DNA of 6,205 nt from Bacteroidales bacterium (lineage in GTDB: Bacteria > Bacteroidota > Bacteroidia > Bacteroidales > Paludibacteraceae), in contig CAAGFD010000187.1 of assembly GCA_900769035.1 (NCBI GenBank), positions 1 through 6,205 of the forward strand, in the 5' to 3' direction. The stretch's first letter is position 1, and each line of letters begins with the position of its first letter. This document shows positions 1 through 6,205 of the stretch, one piece after another. The translations under genes were made by a program, and so were the position numbers. The notes under the pieces were generated by a model, which saw nothing but the letters and a program-made list of their open reading frames with translations, searched no databases and was not told where the DNA came from.

Positions 1-729
1 CACCATTCCGTTTTTATCATCTACATTTACAAGAGAGAAGGCGCCGGAAGGTAAATCATCGAAAAATCTTTTCTTTGCTTTGAGGTAGTTATCAAAAGTT
101 TTGTGATAATCGAGATGGTCGCGAGTAAGGTTAGTAAAAATAGCGCCATTGAAATCAAGACCGGCAATACGGCGTTGATCTACAGCATGCGAGCTTACCT
201 CCATAAATGCGTATTCACAACCGGCATCCACCATACGAGCCAAAAGAGCGTTCAACTCTATAGGGTCGGGAGTGGTATGCGTTGATGGCACAGCCTCTTC
301 TACTACATAATTACAGACAGTAGAGAGTAACCCTACCTTATACCCCATTGCCATAAAAAGCTTGTAAAGCAACGTAGCGATAGTAGTTTTACCATTAGTA
401 CCGGTAACACCTACAAGTGTAATATTTTTTGACGGACGATGGTAAAAATTATGAGCGGCAATACCCAATGCTTCGGCACTATCTGCAACTTTAACATATG
501 CAACTCCATCAGCCAGCTTCTCCGGCAGAGACTCACACATTACAGCTACGGCACCATTTGCAACTGCGCAGTCAATAAAATTATGACCATCGACAGCCGT
601 ACCACGAGTGGCGACAAAAAGCGAACCCGACTTCACCTTGCGAGAGTCGAACACCACATCGGTAATCTCTTTATTTTCAGAGATTTTATTAAGCACTTCA
701 ATATTTTCTAAAATGGCATTCAGTAACAT
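1..729 (-). CDS. murE: UDP-N-acetylmuramoyl-tripeptide synthetase MurE, N-terminal part (3' end outside window)
   Basis: MurE is the cytoplasmic ATP-dependent ligase that adds the third residue (meso-diaminopimelate or L-lysine) to UDP-MurNAc-L-Ala-D-Glu. Translating the minus strand from the ATG at 729-727 gives 243 open codons to the window edge, roughly half of a usual MurE. Visible landmarks: the N-terminal substrate-binding motif DSRKVKSGSLFVA (28-40), the ATP-binding P-loop GVTGTNGKTT (107-116), HTTPDP (151-156), EVSSHAVDQRR (177-187) and TNLTRDHLDYH (199-209). K219 in YLKAKKRFF (215-223) fits the carbamylated lysine of the Mur ligases. EVSSHAVDQ and TTPDP favour MurE over MurD or MurF. 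The C-terminal motif that tells diaminopimelate from lysine enzymes is outside the window, so the amino acid added cannot be read here. It lies 74 bases after ftsI, with no clear Shine-Dalgarno sequence, which is common in Bacteroidetes. Confidence 0.96.
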   Translation of the reverse strand, partial: MLLNAILENIEVLNKISENKEITDVVFDSRKVKSGSLFVATRGTAVDGHNFIDCAVANGAVAVMCESLPEKLADGVAYVKVADSAEALGIAAHNFYHRPSKNITLVGVTGTNGKTTIATLLYKLFMAMGYKVGLLSTVCNYVVEEAVPSTHTTPDPIELNALLARMVDAGCEYAFMEVSSHAVDQRRIAGLDFNGAIFTNLTRDHLDYHKTFDNYLKAKKRFFDDLPSGAFSLVNVDDKNGMV

Positions 730-803
730 TATATAAGATGTATTTAAATATTCTATTACAAAAATTTCTTCGACATTATAATTATATATAGTATTTACCG
801 AGA
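730..803 (-). other. AT-rich ftsI-murE intergenic gap
   Basis: Seventy-four bases of very AT-rich sequence separate the ftsI stop codon from the murE start. I see no hairpin followed by a T-run, so no intrinsic terminator, and no good match to the Bacteroidetes -33/-7 promoter pair. The 10-base palindrome TATTTAAATA sits at 741-750, but such palindromes are expected by chance in DNA this AT-rich. The simplest reading is a spacer inside one operon. A weak internal promoter for murE cannot be excluded. Confidence 0.5.
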
Positions 804-2903
804 CTAAATACTTAGTTTAATATGTATAGTATCGCCTTTTTTCACTTTTTGTCCCGGAGGGATAGATTGCGACACTACCTTTCCGGAGCCGTACATCATT
901 ACCCTCAATCCGCTTTTCTCGAGCAGATAAAGCGCATCAACGGCAGCCATACCCGTTACATTAGGTACCAAACCATCTATTATAGTCACCTCCTTAGGCA
1001 CGAAAGCGTCGTCCTTGTAAGATAAAGATACCCAGTTGGCATTAGTACTCTTTACCTTATAATTGAGTTTTTTCAGCGATGATTTCACTTCAGACGCATT
1101 ACCGTATTTGACGATAGGAATATTATCGGAATCGGGTAACTCTTCGAAATTCGCAATATTCTCTTTCAAATCCATTGCGTAGATTTTTTTTGCAGCACGA
1201 TAGAACGTTCTTGCGCAAATATGTCCGGCACCCGCTCTTGTTTTAGGACGTTTAACCACAACGATGGCACTATATTTAGGGTTATCGGCAGGGAAGTAAC
1301 CGCAAAACGAAATTTGATCGCCACCACCGGGCAGGATAGCAGTACCCGTTTTTCCGGCGATAGGCAAGCGTACGTTATTAATCATATTTGCTGTACCGCT
1401 GTCCGACTCTACAACCATCCTAAGCATATACTGCATTTTTCTTAGTGTGGATGTAGAACAGATACTACTATTGGTGACCTTAGTATCGAAATATTTTACT
1501 TCATCATCCGGAGATACAATTTTCTCCACAATATAAGGGCGAACCATAACGCCGTTATTTGCAATAGCATTATAGAAATTAAGCGTATAAATAGGCGGAA
1601 TAAGAGATTCGTAACCTATAGACATCCACATCAAAGAGATATGACTCCATTTTTCGCTTTTCGGATCGGGTAATCTTGGCTGTTGTGCATTTGGCAGCAT
1701 CAATTCTATATCTTTGGCAAAACCGGTGTTATACACTTGTTTTATAAACTTTTCGGGATGTTTTGAATAGGCTTCATTAATAATCTTCATCACGCCGATG
1801 TTACTTGATTGAGCCAGCACATTTGTAACGGATATATCACCGTGCCCACCCTTTTTAAAATTAGAATCAGTAATTCTTACGCCTCTAAAATAATATTCTC
1901 CTTTTCCGGTACTAATAATATCATCCGTATCACAAATATTATTTTCAAGAGCAATCATAAGGCTCATAGTCTTGAATGTGGAACCCGGAGTAGACAGGTC
2001 GGAAATAGCCATATTATCGCTCTCATCACGTTCAGAGTAAACGCCGTTTTCATCTTTCGACAAGTTTACCATAGCACGTATCTTACCGGTTTTCACATCC
2101 ATAAGCACCATACAAGCCTTATCGCAGCCATGCATATTCAATGTTTTCTCCAATTCTGAAGCACAAATATCCTGCATATCTACATCGATAGTAGTGTATA
2201 CATCACTGCCATCAACAGGGTCTATTATCGGTTGCTTATATCTTGTATTTCCGAATTTTACAACTTTAGCCAAACCATCTTTGCCTTGCAATTCATCATT
2301 AAGGGAAAACTCAATACCGGAGCATCCTTTACCGGAAGAGCCATAAATATTACCTAATGTAGTTTTACAAAGATTGCCGAACATGTGCTGTCTCATACCT
2401 CCAATTTCGGTTTTCAAGCCACCTTTATTTGTACCTAATCGGAAAAGAGGAAATTTTTGCACCTCTTGATAATCAAAAAAGGTCACATACCGAGGATAAA
2501 TAATAAGGTTTCTGTTATTTTTATGGAAGCCATCCATTATATACTTTTTATATCCTGCGGGTGTTCTGTCTTTAAATTTTCGAGACAAGCAATAAGATAA
2601 TGAGTCGATATAAATATTTATAACGGAATCGGATTTACAACCTGCGAGATATTCCGTCCTCGTATCCATTGATAATTTATACAAAGGGAGAGTGGTAGAC
2701 ATCAAATTTCCATCATGAGAATAGATGCTACCTCTTTGAGCTTGTATATTTTTATTTATAATAGTGTATCTTTTAGCCTCCTCGTTAAGCTGTTCACGAG
2801 CGAAAATATTGTAATATCCGTAGGCTAAAAAGATTACTACTACTGATAAAATAAAAATGACAAACAATACTAGTACTCTTCTTTTTGTATCAAAATTTAT
2901 CAT
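804..2903 (-). CDS. ftsI: Septal peptidoglycan transpeptidase FtsI (PBP3-type, class B PBP) with C-terminal PASTA domain
   Basis: FtsI is the division-specific D,D-transpeptidase that crosslinks septal peptidoglycan, working with the glycosyltransferase FtsW and the FtsQLB proteins. The 699-residue protein has a short cytoplasmic start, one membrane anchor (about 9-30) and a class B dimerisation region opening with QAQRGSIYS (54-62). The penicillin-binding domain carries all three catalytic motifs: STFK at 308-311 (nucleophile S308), SSN at 366-368 and KTGT at 518-521. Residues about 641-699 form a PASTA domain, with GLVPNVTGM (644-652), DALYLLEKSGL (656-666) and the QSIPPGQKVKKGD segment (679-691). 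A length near 700 with a PASTA tail is usual for Bacteroidetes FtsI, so this is not an unusual fusion. It starts inside the end of ftsL (ATGA overlap at 2900-2903), which suggests translational coupling. All catalytic motifs are intact. Some annotations call such proteins PBP2 or SpoVD-like, but the dcw position favours FtsI. Confidence 0.96.
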   Translation of the reverse strand: MINFDTKRRVLVLFVIFILSVVVIFLAYGYYNIFAREQLNEEAKRYTIINKNIQAQRGSIYSHDGNLMSTTLPLYKLSMDTRTEYLAGCKSDSVINIYIDSLSYCLSRKFKDRTPAGYKKYIMDGFHKNNRNLIIYPRYVTFFDYQEVQKFPLFRLGTNKGGLKTEIGGMRQHMFGNLCKTTLGNIYGSSGKGCSGIEFSLNDELQGKDGLAKVVKFGNTRYKQPIIDPVDGSDVYTTIDVDMQDICASELEKTLNMHGCDKACMVLMDVKTGKIRAMVNLSKDENGVYSERDESDNMAISDLSTPGSTFKTMSLMIALENNICDTDDIISTGKGEYYFRGVRITDSNFKKGGHGDISVTNVLAQSSNIGVMKIINEAYSKHPEKFIKQVYNTGFAKDIELMLPNAQQPRLPDPKSEKWSHISLMWMSIGYESLIPPIYTLNFYNAIANNGVMVRPYIVEKIVSPDDEVKYFDTKVTNSSICSTSTLRKMQYMLRMVVESDSGTANMINNVRLPIAGKTGTAILPGGGDQISFCGYFPADNPKYSAIVVVKRPKTRAGAGHICARTFYRAAKKIYAMDLKENIANFEELPDSDNIPIVKYGNASEVKSSLKKLNYKVKSTNANWVSLSYKDDAFVPKEVTIIDGLVPNVTGMAAVDALYLLEKSGLRVMMYGSGKVVSQSIPPGQKVKKGDTIHIKLSI

Positions 2904-3427
2904 TCTACTACAACAATAGGTTCCGTTATTACTTCAAGTTTACTACCAACCTCTTCCAATTTACTATAGACGGCATTGTTTTTACCTTCACTTTTTAATT
3001 GAGACTCCAAGTGGATAGCTTGTATTCTAGTCACTTTAAGTTCCTCTTTTTTATTATACAGTTCTTTTAACAGTATATTATAAGAGTATATATTATTAAT
3101 ATACACCATTATTAAGAAGATGAGGAACAATAAATAAGGTATCTGTTTTATAAACCAATCTTTATTAAACAATCTTCTATAAAAACGGGTAAAGAAGTGA
3201 TTTAAAAAATTTTTCGTTTTTTTGTAATATTCCTTTACTTTACTTTCTTTATATTTAGATTTATTCTTTTCGTCGTTATCAGCAGAATTGCTTTGTTTTT
3301 GTTCTACATCAATCTTGTCAGTATCCATAACAGCCTCAGAATCAGAAATATCTTGCACATTGGCTATATTCCTTTTTTTCTTCGAAAAAGGGAGAGACGA
3401 AATAATATTTTTCATCGACAACTTCAT
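2900..3427 (-). CDS. ftsL: FtsL-like cell division protein of the Bacteroidetes type
   Basis: This is a 175-residue bitopic membrane protein. It has a long cytoplasmic N-terminus (1-90), one transmembrane helix (about 96-115), a predicted coiled coil (about 117-147) and a short extracytoplasmic end. The segment around DWFIKQIPYLLFLIFLIMVY (90-109), followed by INNIYS and an acidic/lysine heptad-like stretch, matches my recollection of the Bacteroidetes FtsL family, and the slot between rsmH and ftsI is where ftsL belongs. FtsL scaffolds the FtsQLB complex that activates FtsWI at the septum. The N-terminal tail is unusually rich in Lys, Asn, Asp and Ser (about 16-72) and the DNA here is very AT-rich; the line starting at 3181 is only 13/60 G+C by hand count. 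The start at 3427 lies 13 bases after rsmH. Met5 (ATG at 3415) is an alternative start. Sequence conservation in this family is low, so the call rests on topology, the WFIKQIP block and position. Confidence 0.85.
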   Translation of the reverse strand: MKLSMKNIISSLPFSKKKRNIANVQDISDSEAVMDTDKIDVEQKQSNSADNDEKNKSKYKESKVKEYYKKTKNFLNHFFTRFYRRLFNKDWFIKQIPYLLFLIFLIMVYINNIYSYNILLKELYNKKEELKVTRIQAIHLESQLKSEGKNNAVYSKLEEVGSKLEVITEPIVVVE

Positions 3428-3440
3428 GATTTTACTCTTA

Positions 3441-4343
3441 TTATAATTTTACGGCAACCCTCATTTTAGCACTTCTGGAACGAGGATTTACAGTCAATTC
3501 TTCATCCGATGGTGTAATTACTTTATTATTAAGAGCTTTGAATGGAGAGATAATATTTCCGTAAAAATCTTTACATACTTCCCCTTCACAATTGCCCGTC
3601 TTAATAAAGTTTTTCACTATTCTATCTTCGAGAGAATGGTATGTAATAACCACGAGCTTACCGTTTTCACTCATCACATCGGCGGTTTGAGAGAGCATTT
3701 TTCGGAGTACCATCATTTCGTTATTCACCTCTATACGAAGGGCTTGAAAGAGTTTAGCCACATCTTTTTTCTCACGTTCACGCATAAAGAAAGGTTTGAC
3801 GGTATCGAGTAACTGATTAGTGTCGAGAATAGGCGTTTCAGCCCGTTTCAAAACAATAGTATGGGCAATTTTTTTTGCATTAGAGAGTTCTCCATAGAGA
3901 TAAAAAATCGATGACAGTTGAGCTTCCGCATAGTTATTGACAATATCGGCAGCGGTAACGGAAAGGCTCTTATTCATTCTCATATCGAGCGGAGCATTAA
4001 AGCGGAAAGAAAAACCACGCTCTTCGTCGTCAAAATGGTGAGAACTAACCCCAAGGTCCGCTATTAATCCGTCGATTTTCTCCACGCCGTAATATTTAAG
4101 GAAATTCTTGAGATACATAAAGTTACTTCTAACGAAAGTAAATCTATCATCGTCAAAAGCATTCTTCATGGCATCAGCATCTTGGTCGAAAGAATAGAGA
4201 TGTCCGCGCTCGGAAAGGTGACGTAATATTTCACGAGAGTGACCACCCCCTCCGAAAGTAACATCCACATAGATACCATCGGGGTTAATATCAAGAGCCT
4301 CTATCGACTCTTTTAAAAGTACCGGTACGTGATATTCATTCAT
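3441..4343 (-). CDS. rsmH: 16S rRNA (cytosine(1402)-N(4))-methyltransferase RsmH (MraW)
   Basis: RsmH uses S-adenosylmethionine to methylate N4 of C1402 in the decoding centre of 16S rRNA. The 300-residue protein has the usual length and all signature blocks: YHVPVLLKE (4-12), the SAM-binding loop DVTFGGGGHS (27-36), the acidic residue after the second strand in FDQDADA (52-58), DLGVSSHHFD (96-105), LDMRM (119-123), FQALRIEVN (199-207), TYHSLEDR (234-241) and the C-terminal NPRSRSAKMR (286-295). The ATG at 4343 overlaps the mraZ stop codon as ATGA, and a GGAG lies only 2 bases before it, so translation is probably coupled to mraZ rather than driven by a well-spaced ribosome-binding site. The mraZ-rsmH pair is among the most conserved gene pairs in bacterial dcw clusters. 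Nothing is missing or truncated. Confidence 0.98.
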   Translation of the reverse strand: MNEYHVPVLLKESIEALDINPDGIYVDVTFGGGGHSREILRHLSERGHLYSFDQDADAMKNAFDDDRFTFVRSNFMYLKNFLKYYGVEKIDGLIADLGVSSHHFDDEERGFSFRFNAPLDMRMNKSLSVTAADIVNNYAEAQLSSIFYLYGELSNAKKIAHTIVLKRAETPILDTNQLLDTVKPFFMREREKKDVAKLFQALRIEVNNEMMVLRKMLSQTADVMSENGKLVVITYHSLEDRIVKNFIKTGNCEGEVCKDFYGNIISPFKALNNKVITPSDEELTVNPRSRSAKMRVAVKL

Positions 4344-4792
4344 GACTCCGAGGTTAATTTATTTCTTAATATATCGGATAAATCCGGTTGACTATTTTGA
4401 AATTCCAAATATGCCGGCTTATTCCACAATGCAATACGATCGACAAGACCTACAAATACCGTTTCCGATACGACATTCATTGCAGAAATAAAACGTTTTG
4501 GCAATAAGATGCGACCTTGACTATCGATATCGAGAATTTCTGCATCTTCTACAAATCTCATAAGCAATAGTTGGTCGTTGGCATCCCACTCATTCAATTT
4601 TTTTTGAAGGTCAAGCACCTTATTTTGCCACACATTTTCGGGGTAAATAACGAGGTATTTATTAGACACATCCATTCTAACAACTACCCTTTCTCTGTCA
4701 TTTTCAGGCAATTGTCTTCTAAACACAGCAGGTATAAACACTCTACCCTTTGCATCAATTTTAGATTCTGATTTTCCACTAAATACTGTCAT
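4340..4792 (-). CDS. mraZ: Transcriptional regulator MraZ
   Basis: MraZ is a DNA-binding protein that forms ring-shaped oligomers from two tandem SpoVT/AbrB-like domains and represses its own dcw operon in E. coli. The 150-residue product shows both diagnostic motifs: DAKGRVFIPA (13-22) and DSQGRILLPK (90-99). The frame stays open upstream to an ATG at 4852, which would add 20 residues beginning MWGKIK. I chose the ATG at 4792 for four reasons: MraZ proteins normally begin only a few residues before the first conserved block, here FSGKSESKIDAKGR; an AGGTG sits at 4801-4797, four bases before this ATG; the upstream ATG lies at or next to the predicted transcription start; and the added stretch overlaps the likely operator. 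The gene is the first of its operon and overlaps rsmH by 4 bases. Confidence 0.96.
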   Translation of the reverse strand: MTVFSGKSESKIDAKGRVFIPAVFRRQLPENDRERVVVRMDVSNKYLVIYPENVWQNKVLDLQKKLNEWDANDQLLLMRFVEDAEILDIDSQGRILLPKRFISAMNVVSETVFVGLVDRIALWNKPAYLEFQNSQPDLSDILRNKLTSES

Positions 4793-4796
4793 AATA

Positions 4797-4801
4797 CACC
4801 T
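4797..4801 (-). promoter_or_regulatory. Shine-Dalgarno-like site of mraZ
   Basis: AGGTG ends four bases before the ATG at 4792, with TATT between them. It is a partial match to the anti-Shine-Dalgarno sequence and helps decide the mraZ start. Many Bacteroidetes genes lack such a site, so the support is moderate. Confidence 0.5.
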
Positions 4802-4825
4802 ATCCAATTTCGTGCGTAAAGGTAC

Positions 4826-4873
4826 AAATAATATTTTGATTTTCCCCCACATTTCCCCACAAAAATATTATTT
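4826..4873. repeat. Imperfect inverted repeat flanking the TGGGG boxes
   Basis: On the plus strand AAATAATATTTTG (4826-4838) is the reverse complement of CAAAAATATTATTT (4860-4873), apart from one extra A in the second arm. The arms enclose a 21-base segment (4839-4859) that holds both TGGGG boxes. The right arm contains the -7 element. If transcription starts near 4852-4857, the upstream arm is not transcribed, so this would act as a DNA dyad and not as an RNA hairpin. Both arms are A/T-dominated, so chance is possible. Confidence 0.5.
4844..4860 (-). promoter_or_regulatory. Probable MraZ operator (two TGGGG boxes, 5-base spacer)
   Basis: On the minus strand the sequence reads TGGGG (4859-4855), AAATG (4854-4850), TGGGG (4849-4845). 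In E. coli, MraZ binds direct TGGGN repeats separated by 5-base spacers upstream of mraZ, and this is an exact match to that layout with two repeats. No third box appears 10 bases further on either side. The first box abuts the -7 promoter element and the pair covers the expected transcription start, so binding should block initiation. That MraZ binds here is inferred from the E. coli precedent and the position. Confidence 0.72.
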
Positions 4874-4892
4874 CAAGGAAAAATCAGCCAAA
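4860..4892 (-). promoter_or_regulatory. Predicted Bacteroidetes-type promoter of the dcw operon
   Basis: On the minus strand TTTG (4892-4889) is followed after 21 bases by TATTTTTG (4867-4860). This matches the Bacteroidetes sigma-70 consensus of TTTG near -33 and TAnnTTTG near -7, within the usual spacing. Transcription should start a few bases after 4860, roughly 4852-4857, giving a leader of about 60 bases before the mraZ ATG. It lies just downstream of the terminator of the preceding gene, as expected for the first promoter of a new unit. Confidence 0.72.
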
Positions 4893-4909
4893 TACTGTGT
4901 AATAGCTAT

Positions 4910-4944
4910 AAAAAAAGCCCCCGCACATAGGGGATGTGCGGGGC
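4910..4944 (-). terminator. Rho-independent terminator of the 5080-6205 gene
   Basis: CCCCGCACAT (4919-4928) pairs perfectly with ATGTGCGGGG (4934-4943) around the 5-base loop 4929-4933. A further G-C pair (4917/4944) can form past a bulged C. Read on the minus strand, this 10-bp GC-rich stem is followed at once by seven T residues (4916-4910), the classic intrinsic terminator form. The other side has no T-run, so it acts in the minus direction only. It insulates the dcw operon from its upstream neighbour. Confidence 0.92.
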
Positions 4945-5079
4945 GGTATATTAAAATATAATATCACTAACCAATAATAGTCAGAGTACATTGTGTATCC
5001 ACTTTAAATTCAACTCATATAATCATTTGATATTATTTAAAACTAAAGCAATATCAAAAGAAGAAAGAGTGAGAAAAAG
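4945..5079 (-). other. 3' untranslated region of the 5080-6205 gene
   Basis: About 135 AT-rich bases lie between the stop codon at 5080-5082 and the terminator hairpin. I find no convincing gene. The only minus-strand frame of note starts at an ATG near 4991 and runs straight through the terminator, so it is unlikely to be translated. The stretch holds one AT-rich inverted repeat (5026-5058), listed separately. Confidence 0.6.
5026..5058. repeat. 9-bp inverted repeat in the 3' untranslated region
   Basis: TTTGATATT (5026-5034) and AATATCAAA (5050-5058) are exact reverse complements separated by 15 bases. The stem would be weak, having only one G-C pair, and no T-run follows it in either direction. 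It could be a minor 3' end structure or chance in AT-rich DNA. Confidence 0.35.
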
Positions 5080-6205
5080 TTAATTATTGCACATATCATT
5101 AAAAGATTGTTCTGTAAACGTATGATTTCCATAACCATAAGTATAACCAGGGCAAATAAATTTACATCTTCCATCTTCAGCCATATTATATGTCTTGTCG
5201 CCATATGTAATAACTACACTTTCCATCTCATTCATATATAAACTATACCAACTATCAGCCGATGGTTGAATTTCTATTCTACCATCATATTCGACATAAT
5301 AAAAATCCGGCATTTGAAACGATTCACCCGGTAGTATAGTACAATTAATCTTATCTACAAGACTATATATACGGTCATTTCTATACTTAATATCCACAAC
5401 CATCGGTACTGACATATCATTTTTCCAAATCACAGAAGAATTATATTCAATCTCATTATCAGGATGTTCACCCAATAAGAAATAGAGCAATCTATTAAAT
5501 AGTATTAAAGTATAATCACCATTATATTCATAATTTTCAATATCAAACAGATAATTATTAGTTTCATTAAGACAATGTTTTCTTATGGAATCTCCTGTCC
5601 ATTCTCCACCGGAAATCCACTCATCATGACTCTTTACATCCGGAAGTAAAAACATAACATCATCTAACGATGATTTATAATCTAACATAACTTTTGCAAG
5701 CATTTTAGCGTTCACTTCATAATTATTTGGATAGACATAATACGACAGATCTGCTACTTTTAATGTTTCATTCGGAGCTATTTTTTGATTAATATTCAAC
5801 TCCAAATGAGAAGAAGATGAAATCTTCAATCCTATAGACTTAGCAAAAGTATTTTTCCATTTTATTGAAATTGTATTGAGTTCACCTTCAGTAGATACAA
5901 ATTCCGAGCGACTTACAATATCCTTTGAAATAACCAGTATTATTGCGTTGCCATTAAATGTATAATCATTATTATCACCTAATTGCAGTGCGCTCATATC
6001 ATTAGAAGTGTACATAATATTATCTTCAAAATACCGTAATTCAACACCCTTAATAGCTGCAATAATATTTGTCAACATTTCCTCTTCATATACTTGCATT
6101 GTATGGTCAGAATCCACGGATACTATTTTCTTTACAATAGCGATTACTATTGAGTCTCCATTCCGGAGTACCGTATCCACGGCATTGAATATTACACCAT
6201 CCACA
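5080..6205 (-). CDS. Unrecognised repeat-containing protein, C-terminal part (5' end outside window)
   Basis: The frame is open to the right edge. The first possible start in view is a GTG at 6204-6202, with no room to judge it, so the gene very probably begins outside the window; residues here count from that codon (374 to the TAA stop). I do not recognise the family. The protein seems built of three degenerate units. Units 2 and 3 share SIKWKN/SVIWKN (113-118, 257-262), IAPNETL/ILPGESF (142-148, 290-296) and YYV (155-157, 302-304). All three units end in a similar strand: YTFNGNAIIL (81-90), YEYNGDYTLIL (225-235), YTYGYGNHTF (354-363). Short alternating hydrophobic stretches suggest beta-sandwich domains, and the C-terminal end vaguely recalls surface lipoproteins of Bacteroidales. 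No membrane helix is evident, and any signal peptide would lie outside the window. The gene is very AT-rich and ends in its own terminator, so no link to cell division is implied. Confidence 0.8.
   Translation of the reverse strand, partial: VDGVIFNAVDTVLRNGDSIVIAIVKKIVSVDSDHTMQVYEEEMLTNIIAAIKGVELRYFEDNIMYTSNDMSALQLGDNNDYTFNGNAIILVISKDIVSRSEFVSTEGELNTISIKWKNTFAKSIGLKISSSSHLELNINQKIAPNETLKVADLSYYVYPNNYEVNAKMLAKVMLDYKSSLDDVMFLLPDVKSHDEWISGGEWTGDSIRKHCLNETNNYLFDIENYEYNGDYTLILFNRLLYFLLGEHPDNEIEYNSSVIWKNDMSVPMVVDIKYRNDRIYSLVDKINCTILPGESFQMPDFYYVEYDGRIEIQPSADSWYSLYMNEMESVVITYGDKTYNMAEDGRCKFICPGYTYGYGNHTFTEQSFNDMCNN

Noticed and set aside
439..711. A 90-codon plus-strand open frame, and a similar 60-codon one at 103-285
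   Set aside because: Both lie antisense to murE, whose minus-strand translation carries all the expected motifs. They look like shadows of that gene.
804..1150. The PASTA tail of FtsI as a possible unusual fusion
   Set aside because: A C-terminal PASTA domain after the transpeptidase is normal for Bacteroidetes FtsI, and the total length fits the family.
822..1445. Plus-strand open frames of 67 and 74 codons (822-1025 and 1221-1445)
   Set aside because: They are antisense to the PASTA and transpeptidase regions of ftsI and show no recognisable protein features.
1809..2159. A 116-codon open reading frame on the plus strand
   Set aside because: It lies wholly inside ftsI on the opposite strand, where the minus frame encodes the transpeptidase domain. 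It resembles no known protein and is best read as a shadow of the real gene.
4571..4771. A 66-codon plus-strand frame antisense to mraZ
   Set aside because: The minus strand encodes a complete, well-conserved MraZ over the same bases, and the plus-strand product shows no features of a real protein.
4880..4993. A short minus-strand frame of about 36 codons starting at an ATG near 4991
   Set aside because: It runs through the terminator hairpin and its T-run, so its transcript would mostly end before the stop codon. It has no sign of a ribosome-binding site.
6202..6204. GTG as the true start of the 5080-6205 gene
   Set aside because: It lies one base from the window edge, the protein begins in the middle of what looks like a repeat unit, and no signal peptide or ribosome-binding site can be seen. 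The gene very probably continues beyond the window.

Overview
The window looks like chromosomal DNA from a member of the Bacteroidetes, probably the order Bacteroidales. Four things point there: the gene order mraZ-rsmH-ftsL-ftsI-murE, the Bacteroidetes form of FtsL, an FtsI ending in a C-terminal PASTA domain, and a promoter of the Bacteroidetes type (TTTG, then TAnnTTTG 21 bases later). The DNA is AT-rich. Every gene seen lies on the minus strand, so the order of transcription runs from high to low coordinates.

From right to left, positions 6205 to 5080 hold the 3' part of a gene for an unrecognised protein built of about three degenerate repeats; its 5' end lies outside the window. About 135 bases of untranslated sequence follow, closed by a strong intrinsic terminator (4910-4944) that separates this gene from the next unit. 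A Bacteroidetes-type promoter (4860-4892) then starts the division and cell wall (dcw) cluster. Two TGGGG boxes with a 5-base spacer sit directly after the -7 element. This is the arrangement known as the MraZ operator in E. coli, so the operon is probably repressed by its own first product. An imperfect inverted repeat of about 13 bp flanks the boxes.

The cluster runs mraZ (4792-4340), rsmH (4343-3441), an FtsL-like gene (3427-2900), ftsI with PASTA (2903-804) and murE (729-1, cut by the window edge). mraZ/rsmH and ftsL/ftsI overlap by 4 bases (ATGA), and rsmH and ftsL are 13 bases apart, so these four are almost certainly cotranscribed and partly translationally coupled. A 74-base AT-rich gap without a terminator separates ftsI from murE, which probably belongs to the same transcript. 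Together the genes supply a transcriptional regulator (MraZ), a 16S rRNA methyltransferase (RsmH), two septal membrane proteins (FtsL and the transpeptidase FtsI) and the ligase that adds the third amino acid to the peptidoglycan precursor (MurE).

I see no mobile element, CRISPR array, tRNA, rRNA or defence system, and nothing that amounts to a new multi-gene system. The points most worth a second look are the regulatory region before mraZ and the repeat protein at the right edge.
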